Source: Flaveria trinervia (taxonomy: Eukaryota; Streptophyta; Magnoliopsida; Asterales; Asteraceae). From it: 64,000 nt of DNA. Positions within the stretch are counted from its first letter, which is position 1. Every line of letters starts with the position of its first letter. Both the position numbers and the translations under genes were made by a program. Below the pieces are notes generated by a model. That model saw nothing but the letters and a program-made list of their open reading frames with translations. It did not search any database and was not told the DNA's origin. Shown one piece after another: positions 21,628 through 33,595 of the stretch. The DNA lies in contig CM046453.1 in assembly GCA_025506515.1 (NCBI GenBank), positions 43,008,099 through 43,072,098 of the forward strand, given 5' to 3'.

Positions 21628-22990
21628 TGTACCGGTTGTGTGTGACTTTCCAGATGTGTTCATAGAAGATTTACCAGGAGTGCCACCTGACCGTGAGATC
21701 GAGTTCCAGATAGGCTTGATACCGGGTGCCCAACCTGTTGCCAATGCACCGTATCGTTTGGCTCCAACTGAGATGAAAGAGCTGATGGAGTAGTTACAAG
21801 AGCTGCTTGATAGGGGTTTATTAGACCGAGTATCTCTCCTTGGGGTGCTCCGGTCTTATTTGTGAAGAGGAAAGCCGGTAATATGAGGATGTGCATTGAC
21901 TACCGTAAGCTAAATAAGTTGACAATAAAGAACCGATGCCCCCTACCAAGAATTGATGATTTGTTTGATCAGCTTCAAGGAGCCAGTTGGTTCTCAATGA
22001 TAGATCTTCGATCGGGCTATCATCAGTTAAAGGTGAAGGAGAAGGATATCCCTAAAACAACTTCCACACGCGTTATGGTCATTATGAGTTTCTTGTCATG
22101 TCTTTTGGTTTGACCAATGCGCTAGCTGCTTTTATGGACCGGATGAATCGAGTGTGTCGGTCGATGTTGGATAAATCAATAATTGTGTTCATTGATGATA
22201 TCTTGATTTATTTGAAGAGCGAGATTGAGCATGCTGGTCACATTCGGGAGGTATTGGATATGCTGAGAAAGGAGAAGTTGTACGCCAAGTTCTCCAAGTG
22301 CGCATTCTAGTTGTGCAAGGTTCAATTATTGGGTCATGTGGTGAATCCTGACGGGATTATGGTGGACCGACAAAGGTGGAGCGGGGTGATGCAATGAAGT
22401 CTCCAAAGATGCCATTCGAGATTCGTAGTTTCTTGGGTTTGGCGGGCTACTACAGAAGATTCATCCAAGACTTTTCAAAGATCGCTTCTCCACTAAGTTG
22501 ACCCAGAAAGATGTGAAGTTTGTATGGGGTCAAGCTCAAGAGAAGGCGTTCGAAGAATTGAAGACGAGATTGACTCAAGTTCCTGTTCTGTCGTTACCCG
22601 ATGGAGTGAAGATCTGGTGGTTTATTCTAATGCTTCCTACTCGGGGTTGGTATGTGTGTTAATGCAGAGAGGGAAGGTTATAGCCTATGCATCCCGATAG
22701 TTGATGGTTCATGAGGTCAATTATCCTACTCTTGACTTGGAGTTAGCAGCCGTGGTCTTTGCGTTAAAGATTGGAGGCACTATCTTTACGGGACGAAGTG
22801 CACCATATTCACTGACCACAAGAGCTTGAAGTACTTCTTTGAGCAGAAGGACTTGAACATGATACAAAGACGATGGTTGGAGCTTATAAAGGATTATGAC
22901 TGCGAAATCCATTACCATCCGGGCAAAGCCACGTGGTGGCGGATGCCCTTAGTCGAAAAGAAAGGCCGAGCCAATTCGGGTAAAAGCTTA
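21628..22990 (+). pseudogene. Gypsy reverse transcriptase and RNase H, copy A
   Basis: RT pieces: VPPDREIEFQIGLIPGAQPV (21680s), RMCIDYRKLNKLTIKNR (about 21885-21930), a frameshift near 22065, then MSFGLTNALAAFMD and catalytic FIDD at 22188-22199. The thumb and connection follow with stops and frame changes around 22308, 22390 and 22495. RNase H is seen as a degraded SYSGLVCVLMQRGKVIAYAS (about 22640-22700) and TIFTDHKSLKYFFEQKDLN (22802-22860). The repeated RT/RNase H after the gap at 24054 is a second, better kept copy. Confidence 0.8.
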
Positions 22991-23953
22991 CCAGATGGTA
23001 ATGACCTCTGATGCAATGAAGCAAGTTTAAGAGTTTCAAGATGAGGCATTGAAAGAAGACTATCTTAACTCTGAAAGAATGAGAGGCCCGGTCACAAAAT
23101 TGGGTGAAAACACCCTTGGTGTTAGAACTCGATTCGGGAGGATGTGGATTCCTCGTTTTGGGCCTATGGGAGAAGATTTTGGATGAAGCCCACAAGACTC
23201 GATATTCCATCATCTCGGTGCCACTAAGATGTATCAAGACATGAAGAAAGATTATTGGCAGCCAGGTATGAAGCGCGATGTGGTGAGTAGGTTAGTAAAT
23301 GCTTACGTGTCTACAAGTGAAGGCTGAGATCAGAAGCCGTATGGGAAGATCCAACCTTTGGATATACCGGAGTGGAAGTGGGAACATATCACCATGGATT
23401 TTATTACGAAGCTGCCGCGTACCCCGAAAGGGTATGATGCTATATGGATGGTTGTTGATCGTCTGACGAAGAGCGCTCACTTCCTACCGATCTGCGAGAC
23501 ATATTCATCCGAGAGGTTGGCGAATCTTTTCAGTAAGGAGATTGTAACTCGTCATGGTGTACTGGTGTCTGTGTGTCTGATCATGACACTCGGTTTACAT
23601 CAAATTTTGGAACACGATGCTATGGGGACGAGGTTACACATTAGCATGGCTTATCATCCCCAGACTGATGGTCAGTCAGAGGGGACCATTCAAACATTGG
23701 AAGACATGCTTCGGGCATGTGTTGTCGATTTTGGAGGAAGTAGGGATGACCACTTACCGTTAGCTGAGTTCTCACATAACAACAGTTATTATGTCGGTAT
23801 TGGTATGCCTCCTTATGAGATGCTATGCGGTAGGAGATGCAGAACACCCGTCTGTTGGGGTGATATTGGTTAGAAAGAGTTAGGGAGATCGAGGTGATCG
23901 AGACTACGATGAGAAGCTTGAAAGGATTAAGGCCTTCATGAAGCAGCCAAAGA
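22991..23953 (+). pseudogene. Gypsy integrase, copy A, cut by assembly gap
   Basis: Integrase inserts the cDNA into the genome. The core starts WKWEHITMDFITKLPRTP (about 23370-23420), holding the first catalytic Asp. The region of the second Asp is frameshifted near 23570 (reads VCLIMTLGLHQ). The Glu motif DGQSEGTI is present at about 23668. The N-terminal zinc-binding region is broken. The open piece runs 23358-23873, with a TAG at 23871. The C-terminus is lost in the run of N. Confidence 0.8.
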
Positions 23954-24053
23954 NNNNNNNNNNNNNNNNNNNNNNNNNNNNNNNNNNNNNNNNNNNNNNN
24001 NNNNNNNNNNNNNNNNNNNNNNNNNNNNNNNNNNNNNNNNNNNNNNNNNNNNN
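23954..24053. other. Assembly gap (100 N)
   Basis: Exactly 100 N, the common placeholder for a gap of unknown size. The sequence before it is integrase. The sequence after it is the end of RT of the same element family, so pol steps backwards across the gap. At least part of one element, or an entire element boundary, is hidden here. Confidence 0.95.
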
Positions 24054-24750
24054 TTTGGTTACGCGAAGTTCAATTCTTAGGTCACGTGATAAATCTAGAG
24101 GGGATTATGGTAGACCCTGCTAAGGTTGAGGTTGTGATGCAATGGAAGTCTACGAGGATGCCATCTGAGATTCGTAGTTTCTTGGGGTTGGTAGGGTATT
24201 ATCGAAGATTCATTCAAGACTTTTCCAAGATCGCTTCTCCCCTGACCAAGTTGACCCGAAAGGATGTAAAGTTTACGTGGGGTCAATCTCAAGAATAGGC
24301 GTTCGAGGAGTTAAAGGCGAGGTTGACTCAAGCTCTTGTCTTGTCATTACCCGAAGGAAGCAAGGATTTAGTGGTATATTCTTATGCTTCTTACTTGGGG
24401 TTGGGGTGTGTATTAATGCAAAGAGGGAAGGTTATAGCCTTTGCATCCTGACAGTTGAAAGTTCATGAGGTTAACTACCCTACTCATGACCTGGAGCTAG
24501 CAACCGTGGTCTTTGCACTAAAGATTTGGAGGCACTATCTGTATGGGACGAAGTGCACCATTTTCACGGACCACAAGAGCTTGAAGTACTTCTTCGAGCA
24601 AAAAGATCTGAACATGAGGCAGAGGCGATGGTTGGAGCTTATAAAGGATTATGATTGCGAGATCCATTACCATCCGGGCAAAGCCAACGTGGTGGCCGAT
24701 GCTCTTAGCTGGAAGGAGAGGCCCGAGCCGATTCGGGTGAAAGCATACTA
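24054..24750 (+). pseudogene. Gypsy RT end and RNase H, copy B
   Basis: Begins mid-RT with VQFLGHVI and MPSEIRSFLGLVGYYRRFIQDFSK (about 24090-24225). RNase H follows: VVYSYASYLGLGCVLMQRGK, where the usual catalytic Asp-Ala-Ser reads Tyr-Ala-Ser, then HDLELATVVFALKIWRHYLYG and TIFTDHKSLKYFFEQKD, and the VVADALS motif near 24690. In-frame TAG at 24297 and a TGA near 24450 break it. It equals the 22310-22990 part of copy A. Confidence 0.8.
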
Positions 24751-26190
24751 ACTAATCATGACCTCTAACGTAATGAAGCAAGTCAAGGAGTTTCAGGATG
24801 AGGCATTAAGAGAAGATCATCTAAACTCTGAAAGAATGAGAGGTCTGGTTGGGGAATTGAGTGAAAACACACTTGGTGTTAAAACTCGATTTGGACGGGT
24901 GTGGATTCCTCGTTTCGGGGATCTACGTGTGAGGATTATGGATGAAGCTCACAAGACTCGATACTCCATTCATCCTGGTGCCACAAAGATGTATCAAGAT
25001 ATGAAGAAATATTATTGGCTAGGTATGAAGCGTGAAGTGGTGGAGTATGTGAGTAAGTGCCTTATGGGTGAAGGCGGAACACCAGAAGCCATATGGGAAG
25101 ATCCAACCTTTGGATATACCAGAATGGAAGTGGGAGCACATCACCATGGATTTCATTACAAAGCTACCACGTACTCCGAAGGGGTACGATGCCATATGGG
25201 TGATTGTTGACCGTTTGACGAAGAGTGCTCACTTCCTACCGATCCGCGAGACATATTCATCCGAGAGGTTGGCTGACCTGTTCATCAAGGAGATTGTAAC
25301 CCGTCATGGTGTACCGGTGTCCATTATGTCTGATCGTGCCACTCGGTTTACATCTAAATTCTGGAAGAAATTCCACGATGCTATGGGGATGAGGTTACAT
25401 ATTAGCACGGCTTATCATCCCCAAACTAATGGTTAGTCAGAAAGGACCATTCATACGTTGGAAGACATGCTTCGGGCATGTGTAATCGATTTTGGTGGAA
25501 GTTGGGACGACCACTTACCCTTAGCCGAATTCTCATATAACAATAGCTATCATGCCAGCATTGGTATGCCACCATATGAGATGCTATACGGTAGGAGATG
25601 CAGAACACCCGTTCGTTGGGGTGACATTGGTCAGAAAGAGTTGGGAAGCGTCGAGGTAATCGAGGCTACGACTAAGAAGCTTGAGAGGATCAAAGCCTTC
25701 ATGAAGGCAGCTAAAGATAGACATAAGTCGTATGCCGATAAACGACATAGACCAATTGAGTTTTAGGTGGGTGACTGGGTTATGTTGAAGGTCTCATCTT
25801 GGAAGGGTATCATCTGATTCAGGAAGCGGGGCAAGTTGAGCCCAAGGTATATAGGCCCTTTCCGAATCATTGCTCGAGTAGGAGAGGTGGCCTATAGATT
25901 GGAGTTGCCAGATGAGTTAAGTGGAATTCACCCGACGTTTCATGTATCTCATTTGAGAAAGTGCTTAGCCGATGAAGCCATGATTGTTCCACAGGAGGAC
26001 ATTGAAGTTGATGAAAGGCTCAATTATATGGAGCAACCAGTGGCAATCATCGATCGTAAAGAGAAGAGGCTGAGAAATAAAGTGGTTCCTCTTGTGCGTG
26101 TACAGTGGAAGCACAGAAAGGGATCCGAATCTACGTGGGAAACTGAGGATGAGATGAGGTAGCATTATCCTCGTCTGTTTGAGGAATAAC
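24751..26190 (+). pseudogene. Gypsy integrase with C-terminal chromodomain-like end, copy B
   Basis: The zinc-binding region begins TRYSIHPGATKMYQDM (24957) but its Cys pair is lost by a frameshift near 25060. The catalytic core keeps TMDFITKLP (first Asp), IMSDRATRFTS (second Asp, about 25325) and, after a TAG replacing a codon at 25434, SERTIHTLEDMLRAC (Glu). The C-terminus 25836-26162 has SPRYIGPFRIIARVGEVAYRLELP and PVAIIDRKEKRLRNKVVPLVRVQW, with TWETEDEMR, an arrangement typical of plant chromoviruses with a degenerate chromodomain. The stops at 25434, 25765 and 26160 kill it. Confidence 0.85.
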
Positions 26191-26215
26191 AGGTTTTGGG
26201 GACGAAACTTATATA

Positions 26216-26228
26216 AGGGGGGTGGACT
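26216..26228 (+). promoter_or_regulatory. Polypurine tract of gypsy copy B
   Basis: AGGGGGGTGGACT just before the LTR start at 26229 is the plus-strand primer. The region before it reads GGACGAAACTTATATAAGG, the usual sort of sequence between pol and the LTR in this group. Confidence 0.75.
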
Positions 26229-26889
26229 TGTAATACCCGGATATTTTTAGAAGACAGAAATAAAGAATAAAAGAAAGAAAGGCAATTCAGTCTAAGTGGA
26301 GGGACTAAAATTGTAAAAAGGACAAAAATCTTTGAAAAGTTGGTGTAAAGGTGGGCATGGTCGCCACCCCCACTTCACATCATCATCTTCACCCGGTTTT
26401 AGAGAGAGAGCAGAGAAACTCTCGGCTAAAGAAAGAAGAAGAAGAGAAGTGAATTCAAGATAAGAATGCAAGGTTTTCATATGTTTATGATGGGTTTTTT
26501 CCCAGTTATATGCTTATGTGCTTATGTGTTTGTGTATGTGCTCGGGTGTGTGTGTGGTGATGTTTCTAGGTGTTTTGAACTCATAGCAAGCGGGTAAAAA
26601 GGAAGAACACCCAAGTTGCACCGGGTGAGTTCTAGACCCCGGCTCTTACTTGTTTTAAACTATCTTTGGGGCTGAAAATGTATTAAAATGCTTTTGCAAA
26701 GTTTACATATGTTACCCGTATGTATTGTGCTTGTTAAATGTTAAATCCTTCAATGTTTATAGGTTGTTCATGCTTAGAATAGTCATGTTAAGCTTAGAAC
26801 AAAGGGTTTGATGTATATATATGAAAACATGCTAAGAACAAGTTACACACAAGGTTCATACGTTTGAAAATGCCTTAGAAAGATTTAAG

Positions 26890-27245
26890 TGTAGGCCATG
26901 CGCCTAAACAGTCGCCCATGCGCCTAGATTACCTTGGAAATGTTCAAGTATAGCCCATGTGCCTGAACAGTGGCCCATGTGCCTAGAAATGTTAACCGGA
27001 TGACTAAGTGTAAGGCCATGCGCCCCAATAGTGCCCATGCGCCCAAGTGGCTCATGCGCCTAAGTGTCCATGCGTCTGAAATACTTATGCGTCTAAGTGT
27101 TCATACGCACAAATAGTACCCATGCGTGTGAATAGTTCATTCGCCTGAGTGATAAAATGATTAAGTGTTGGTTGATGCGTCTGCATAGTGGTAAAACACC
27201 CAAACAAGGCTCATGCGCCTAAATAGTTCCCATGCGGCTAACAGT
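26890..27245 (+). repeat. CATGCG minisatellite in gypsy LTR
   Basis: Irregular units of roughly 16-24 bp built on CATGCGCCTAAATAGT, for example at 26895, 26918, 27015, 27035 and 27052, some with T replacing the CpG C. Related units occur on the other strand in the solo LTR 32681-35026 and in the solo LTR 5845-6642. Confidence 0.8.
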
Positions 27246-27363
27246 TAGAAAATTTGACAGAGTTTTCTAGGAGTCTGTGTTTTAGGGTTTTGACCAGAGT
27301 TGACTAGGGCTTAGTAATGATGATGTTCCATGCATGTTATGATTACATATGATGTTCCTTATA

Positions 27364-27422
27364 CTTATTATTATTATATTATTATATATTATTATTATTA
27401 TTATTATTATTACTATTATTAA
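27364..27422 (+). repeat. (ATT)n microsatellite
   Basis: An almost pure ATT trinucleotide run of about 59 bp within the LTR. Confidence 0.95.
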
Positions 27423-28294
27423 TTTTAGTATGTGACTTTACATGGCATGTTATTATCGTAACGTAAAGTATCTAGTAATAATAAGCGAAAGAGCAATAAA
27501 GAAAAGAAGAGGAACATTAATGAAAATGTTAACAAGTCTTGCAAGCTCATAGGAGGGACACGACCGGGTTGTCGTTAGCTCAAATGTGCTGCGGGTTAGC
27601 TACCCTATTGACACAGGGCCAATCAATTGAGATTGGCAGGACCCTTGTAGCATACCCTGGGTGATTGGGTCGGCCTTGTACACAGTACACAGAACCCTTT
27701 CGGGGGATACAGTTGACCCTTTCGAGGGATATAGATGGCCCATCACCCGTTTTCCATCGCGCACATAGTTGGGGTATTGCTCATTGGTCCCCATAGACAG
27801 TGAAAGATAAATATAAAAGAATGCATTGTAAACAAGGCATACAGTAAAGAGATAAAGTATTACCTGATTGTATAGTTAATGCATGCTCACGTATTAAGAG
27901 ATGAAGTTTTCATGAACATAGTATTTTCATATGTATACCTACAGAAAGTATTTTATTACTTATAAAGCTAGAGCTCACTCAGCAAAGCTGACTCTGTTAT
28001 ACATTTTCGGTTGGCAGGTAATTATTGCTGAGGATGGCACAAGGGTGAAGCTACTCGGCAGGGAAAGACTGACATCCATTCGTACTTTATGTTGTTGTTG
28101 TTTTGTAATATAGTAAACAATTCTTTTGTAGTCAGTTAAATAGTGCTGTATTGCTCAACCACAGTGGTTTAAATGAAATGAATGTTTTTTTTTGATAAAT
28201 TAATTCCGCTGCTTAAGATTGTATAATTATAATGTTTAATGTCTTAATTGGTGTGAATGACCGACTGTGAGGTTTCCGGGAACGGGGCCTTACA

Positions 28295-28829
28295 ACATGA
28301 ATGACAATCACTTCTTCAAAAAATTCAGCAGTCAAGTGTTGCAGGATAGGTAGGTCTTCCTTTTGAACCCTCCTTTGTGATGTATACTTAGTCTTCTAGT
28401 GGTGTGTAGACACGATGTCTTTGAACAGACCCTGTTTTATATAGATGACAATATACAATCACACAACACTCTTCCTGGTTTGATCAACCCCTTATTATCA
28501 TATCCGTTAATGGTCATGGAACACTTTCTTGGTTCTGCGAGAGCTCTAGGATTTGCGCCTCCCCACAAATTCATTTGAAGCGACCCCACATCTCTCTAAC
28601 ATAGGTGATTCGATGAATATTTAAAAGAATATTGATTCCCATGAATCATCTAACCTTAATATGCTTAACCTCAGTTTGGTCACTTGTTTGGGGTACTCCC
28701 CTAAAGTGGATGGACTACGAAGTTCATCACTCCCTTTAAGTTTTAGGGTACTCCCCTATAGTTACTCCGTTGGTCATATGATTAAGTTGTCCTATTGAAC
28801 CTAGATCTTAGGATCTCCGGTCAACTAGG
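28295..28829 (-). other. Noncoding 3' side of minus-strand copia element
   Basis: Lies between the gypsy LTR end and the RNase H remnant on the minus strand, where the 3' trailer and LTR of that copia element are expected. A GGGTACTCCCCTA motif repeats near 28693 and 28745. I cannot define an LTR here. Confidence 0.4.
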
Positions 28830-29240
28830 TTAGGTTTCCCTCATATTCCCCTTTTCCGTGGGCTTTAGTGTCATTCCTTTAGACAACTTATAAATTATTC
28901 TTGTGCTTAAGCCTTTTGTAACGGGTCTGCAACAATCTTTTGACTGAACATGGTCAATCGTGATAACACCCATTGATATTAGTTTTCGTATTGTGTTATG
29001 TCTACGCCTGATGTGCCTTGATTTGCCATTATACACTGAGCTTTGGCTCTACCAGTTGCAGAATCACTATCACAATGTATGCAAATAGCCGATAACGGTT
29101 TTGGCCATCTTGGAATGTCTTCCATAAACTGACGTAGCCATTCAGCCTCTTCTCTGGCTTTATCCAAAGCGATAAATTCCAATTCCATTATAATTCTAGC
29201 TATAACGGTTTGCTTTGATGATCTCCAAGATATTGTTGCC
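28830..29240 (-). pseudogene. Copia RNase H end, minus strand
   Basis: Minus-strand reading from about 29238: ISWRSSKQTVIARIIMELEF, then ALDKAREEAEWLRQFMEDIP and ICIHCDSDSATGRAKAQ, the end of copia RNase H, with ITIDHVQSKD and the trailing 'KGLSTR' region in another frame. The frame shifts near 29010. It is separated from the pre-integrase part of the same element by a plus-strand LTR, and integrase plus RT are missing. Confidence 0.8.
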
Positions 29241-30185
29241 GTTGGACCTCATATGCCCAAGACACATACAAGATTGATGTGGTTAGTACGTTATGATCCA
29301 AGTCAGGTCATACCCAATAACAAGCTATACAAACACCAATAAATGTTTGTTTGTTGATGAGATCATACAAATAAACATTAACACCAATTTAGAAAATGAG
29401 TTTTCTAAAACATTGCTTTGTGGTAGAACAACATTATATGGATAGTTTGTTCATGAGATATTATTTGTTTCATTATTTAAGTTGGTTAAATAATAAGAAA
29501 TAAAAGTGTGTTATGGTTATAAAATTAAAAGGGGTTTTAATTTTATAAAATCTTATGGTTGAAAGAGTATTTTTTAAAACTTTCAAATGGGAGGGAAACC
29601 CATTTTGGGTTGATGATTTCGGCTGCCCATATGGGCTATTGGCAGCTTGTGTTTTGTCTTGTTCTTTGCGAGACTTAACTCACTCTTTCACTTAACCATC
29701 TATCACACTTTTCTCTCACACACACAAAGCAAAAACCTCTCAAAAAGAACAATCAATTTCGTTCAAAAGGGAAGAAAGAAAGGGCTGGAAAAATAGTTTT
29801 TGTTGGCAGCACTTCAAGATCTTCTTGGCTGATTTGGATTGTTCAAAAGGGAGTACATCTTGGTGTTCTTCTACCTAACAAGATTAGGTGTTTGTTTAGG
29901 CTTGTGGGTATACAAGCTTGAGGCTTCCTTTTGAAGGCTACACTTCAAGAACATCATCTCTTTCATCTACAACATTTGCACTAGAAAGGTTGTTTTCTTT
30001 TAACACCCTATGGTTGTTTTGTGTTGTTTGATAGCATATTTTTCACATACATTTCGATCCTCATTCTTGGGTTTTGTTGGTGGTTTAATATGGCAAAAGT
30101 TTTTAGATTATAAACCATATGTTAAACCTCTTGTTGGGTGTGCTTTTAAATCACATATATCGGTGTGAATTAAACCAAGGGTTTC
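29240..30185 (+). repeat. LTR of the 3056-3943 family, lodged in a minus-strand copia element
   Basis: Plus-strand sequence similar across its length to the copia LTR at 3056-3943 (CCAAGACACATACAAG, CAATAACAAGCTA, AATAAACATTAACACC, GGTTAAATAATAA and others). No internal region accompanies it, so it looks like a solo or isolated LTR. Neither edge shows a clean TG/CA end or target duplication, and about 2.5 kb of host integrase and RT are missing at this spot, so a deletion probably accompanied it. Confidence 0.65.
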
Positions 30186-31745
30186 GGTTATTCTTTCAAC
30201 CGATTTAAATGATGATCTTGTAAGTTTTGCCTAATGCATGTTTCACATTTAGAGTTTGTGTCAATATGGAATGTAGGTATGCATTTTAAATTTATTAAAT
30301 GACGAATAGAATTATAATTTACATGTCCTAGTCTACCATGCCAAACATTTGAAAACTCAAGCATATAAATAAATGTAGTAGTCTTATTCATTTCACTTTT
30401 GACAACGGTTACATTCATCTTATACATATCATTGAGGGCATAACCCTTTCCTACATACATTCCACGTTTAGTAAGGACAATCTGTCCGACTCAAACACTA
30501 AACGAAAACCAATCATATTAAGCAACCATCCCGAAATAAGACTCTTGCGAATCTCCGGGACATACAAGGTGTTGCTTAAGGTGAGTTCCTTCCCGGAAGT
30601 CATCTTCAAGATCACATTTCCTTCACCTTTGATGTCGGTTGTAGCTTTATTACCCATATAAAGCTCTTCATCACCCTTAACCTATTTAAAAATGCTAAAG
30701 AGGGTCTTGTCACCACACACATGACGGGTAGCTCCCGTATCAATGAACCATCCATGCGGATTGTCTCCCACGAAGTTGACTTCTTCCACCATTGCCGATA
30801 ACTCGGTGATCATTGCCACTAGCGGTTCTCCGTCTTCATCTACCATATGCGCACGCTCGCGCTTTGATTGCTTGCATTGATTAGCACGGTGCCCCGTCTC
30901 ATTGCAATTGTAGCAAATACCTTGGAAAAGAGGAGGTGGAGGTTTCTTTTTCACCACTCCTTTCTTTGGTCCAAGGTTCACCTTTGGTATCCCAATTGGC
31001 TTTTTCCCTTTACCTTTATAACCCCTTGACGATTGCCCATGTTCAACCACATTTGCCTTTGCCATCGGTTCTACACGGGTGCCTTTTTGAGCCATTTTGT
31101 TATCTTCTTCAATTCGAAGATGAACAATAAGTTCATCCACAATCATCTCCTTTTGTTTGAGCTTAAGATAGTTCTTAAACTCTATCCAACTTGGAGGCAA
31201 CTTTTTAATCATGGCTGCAACTTGGAAGGTGTCATTGAGAGGCATCCCCTCAGCATGATATTCATGAAGTATAACTTGTAATTATTGAATTTGGCTAATC
31301 ACAGTCTTGTTATCAACCATCTTAAAATTAAAGAACCCAGCTATAATGAATTTCTTGCTACCAGCATCCTCGGTTTTATACTTCTTGTCTAAAGACTCCA
31401 ATAGTTTTTTGGCGGTCTTTATGTTGCAATACACGTTATACAATGAATCACAAAGACTATTCAAAACGTAGTTGTGACGTAGAAATTCCTAATGCTTCCA
31501 AGCATCAATGGCACTCAAGGCTTGAAAGGCACAAGATCGATGTTGCCAAGAACTATGCTAAGTTCAAGGTCGTCAAGTAGAAGAACATCTTCTGTTGCCA
31601 TCTTTTAAAATGGACTCCCATGAACTTTTCAGGTTTCTCGGTGTGGTTTGCCACAGTGGTCGCTCCCACAGTGGTTGCTGCTAAAGGGGGCTGATAAAAA
31701 GGAACTCATAGCACTTGAAGACATGTTGTTTGCTGTTTTACAGAA
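30186..31745 (-). pseudogene. Copia gag, protease and pre-integrase domain, minus strand
   Basis: Read from about 31745 downward: gag start MSSSAMSSF, PEKFMGVHFKRWQQKMFFYL (about 31620), a capsid region in the 31464-31282 and 31245-30682 ORFs, the CCHC knuckle CYNCNETGHRANQC, then protease WFIDTGATRHVC (about 30755-30720, active-site Asp-Thr-Gly kept), LTLSNTLYVPEIRKSLISG (30657-30451), and the pre-integrase WHGRLGHVNYNSIRHL ... CETC (30460-30188). Two or three stops separate the ORFs. It is otherwise well preserved, so a fairly young element. Confidence 0.85.
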
Positions 31746-32023
31746 ACAGTTTAAGTTAGAACAATTTCCAACAAATTGAAATAACTACCAAAATAGAAAA
31801 ATAATTCAAACTACTTTCACAATTCTAAAAATTCAACAAGAGATGTTCTAAGTCCAACTTTGAAGATCACTCATGAATAAGAAAGCGAAAACAGTTATAA
31901 CAACAAACTAATTAAAAAATATTAAACTACTTTCAGAATTCGATGATAGATGTTCTAAGTCCAACTTTGAAGATCACTCGTGAATAAGAAAGTGAAAACA
32001 ACTTAAAGAAAAATTACCTTTTG
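31746..32023 (-). other. Leader of the minus-strand copia element with a direct repeat
   Basis: Noncoding region upstream of gag. It ends at the LINE insertion. An ~80-bp segment with GATGTTCTAAGTCCAACTTT is present twice (31811-31890 and 31926-32000). Confidence 0.55.
31811..32000. repeat. Direct repeat of about 80 bp in copia leader
   Basis: CTACTTTCA..GATGTTCTAAGTCCAACTTTGAAGATCACTC..GAATAAGAAAG occurs at 31811-31890 and 31926-32000 with a few differences, separated by about 35 bp. Confidence 0.85.
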
Positions 32024-32041
32024 AAAACACAGATTAATATA

Positions 32042-32549
32042 CCCAAATATAACACATGGTGACTTAGGGTTTTTAGGGTTTCATCGATCTTGTGCCTTTC
32101 GATCTTGTTTCTACTCTAATCTGTTCCTAATCTTGATAAAATGTGTAACATTGCTGTGATTATATCCTTGTTTACAAGGATTTAATGCGAGCATTGTTAG
32201 CAGGATCTAGGGTTTGTTGGGTTAGGTTTTTTGTTTCTTGATTCTTGCGTTCTTGTTTCTTGATTGATCTTGCTACGTTCTTGATCAATCTTGATATTGT
32301 TCTCATTTCTTGATAGTTCTTGAAATTGGTTTTATCAGGATTTTTCATCCACTAGGGTTTGTGGATTGGTTTGATCTCTCTACTTGGATTATGCATATTC
32401 CCAGATTTGCCTTCAATTTTCTGATTGCTTAGTAGGTCTGTAACTGATCGCGACTATAGAATATAGTTTAGCTAGATAGTACGAATCCTTTTAACCTTTT
32501 AAGGGGTTGATTGCATTCTTTTGGGTTACGGTTCTCTAGTGTATTCATC
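32042..32549 (+). other. LINE 5' untranslated region
   Basis: About 500 bp of noncoding sequence between the 5' target duplication and the ORF1 ATG at 32550. It is T-rich with repeated CTTGATT/GTTCTTG motifs (32215-32335). Plant L1 elements carry an internal promoter here, but none can be pinpointed by eye. Confidence 0.55.
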
Positions 32550-33595
32550 ATGACTTCTGCTTTCTCCAATCTTTAAAGTATTGATGGTAATATCATTCCA
32601 AGTAAGGGAATTTTGAAGAATTCATCGGGCATAAAGACTAGGACTATTTCTTGTGATGTCTTCCATGGGACTGGTGCCCTTGTAAGGCCCCGTTCCCGGG
32701 TACCTCATAGTTGGTCATTCATTGTACATAAAACATTAAAAACGTACATTTATTTTGTAGTGGAATTGAAAACTTTCATTAATAACTAAAAACATGTTCA
32801 TTTCATTCATTTGCAACATTTGTTTTCATTTCAAATACAAAGACATGTCAAAATACAGATGCCAGCCTCAAAATGCTCCTAGTAGCTTATGCATCCATGC
32901 CAGCAACTCCTCAGCATCACATATACCTGCCAACTATCATGCATACAAAAGTCAGCGACGCTGAGTGAGTTCTAGTTTTTATAAAAAATACTTTGCTTTT
33001 ATTAAAACTATCCTTTACTTTATTTCAAATCATACTATACTTTACAATCGTTCGTGATCATACATCATACGCGCCATACAGATAATATCATTATTATCTT
33101 CGTCATTCTGTTCGTTAACTTCGTTCATTCGACGTATTACATTATCGTTCACTTATCTTTCTAGATCCGGTCAGACTTACCCTCTTCGTGGCACTCAGCC
33201 ACGATTACGAGGTCGAATGACAAGGATCCTGTTCAATACGTTATTATGATAATTCATTAACGTTCATTTCATACTTTGTTCTTTCATACATATCTTCGTT
33301 CATTACTCTTTATTACTCAAATCTGTCTCATGCAATATCCCCGGCTCATGCTCGAAAGCTGGTGCTGTGGTCGGGGCCTGTACGCATACCCTCGACTCAC
33401 GTACGAAGACTGACACAGTATCGGGATACGCGACAAAGAACCCATATGAGTCAATCACAGGGATTGAACTCTATCCGAGTCTGTTGCAACACAAAGTCGC
33501 TCACCTCATACCTATGCTTGGCTTTATGCCACACCCTCGAAGTTATACATACTCGGGTAACCATCATATATTTCACCCCCAACATTAGGGTAACA

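Larger units (their letters stand above)
26229..28294 (+). repeat. Gypsy 3' LTR, complete (2066 bp)
   Basis: Starts TGTAATACCCGG after the polypurine tract and ends CGGGGCCTTACA, giving matched TGTAA / TTACA termini. It contains a CATGCG minisatellite (26890-27240), an (ATT)n microsatellite, the GTTAGCTCAA...GCGGGTTAGCTACCC motif (about 27570-27605) and the conserved block GCTCACTCAGC ... GGTTGGCAGGTAATT (27973-28023). It is related to the inverted solo LTR at 32681-35026. Confidence 0.85.
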
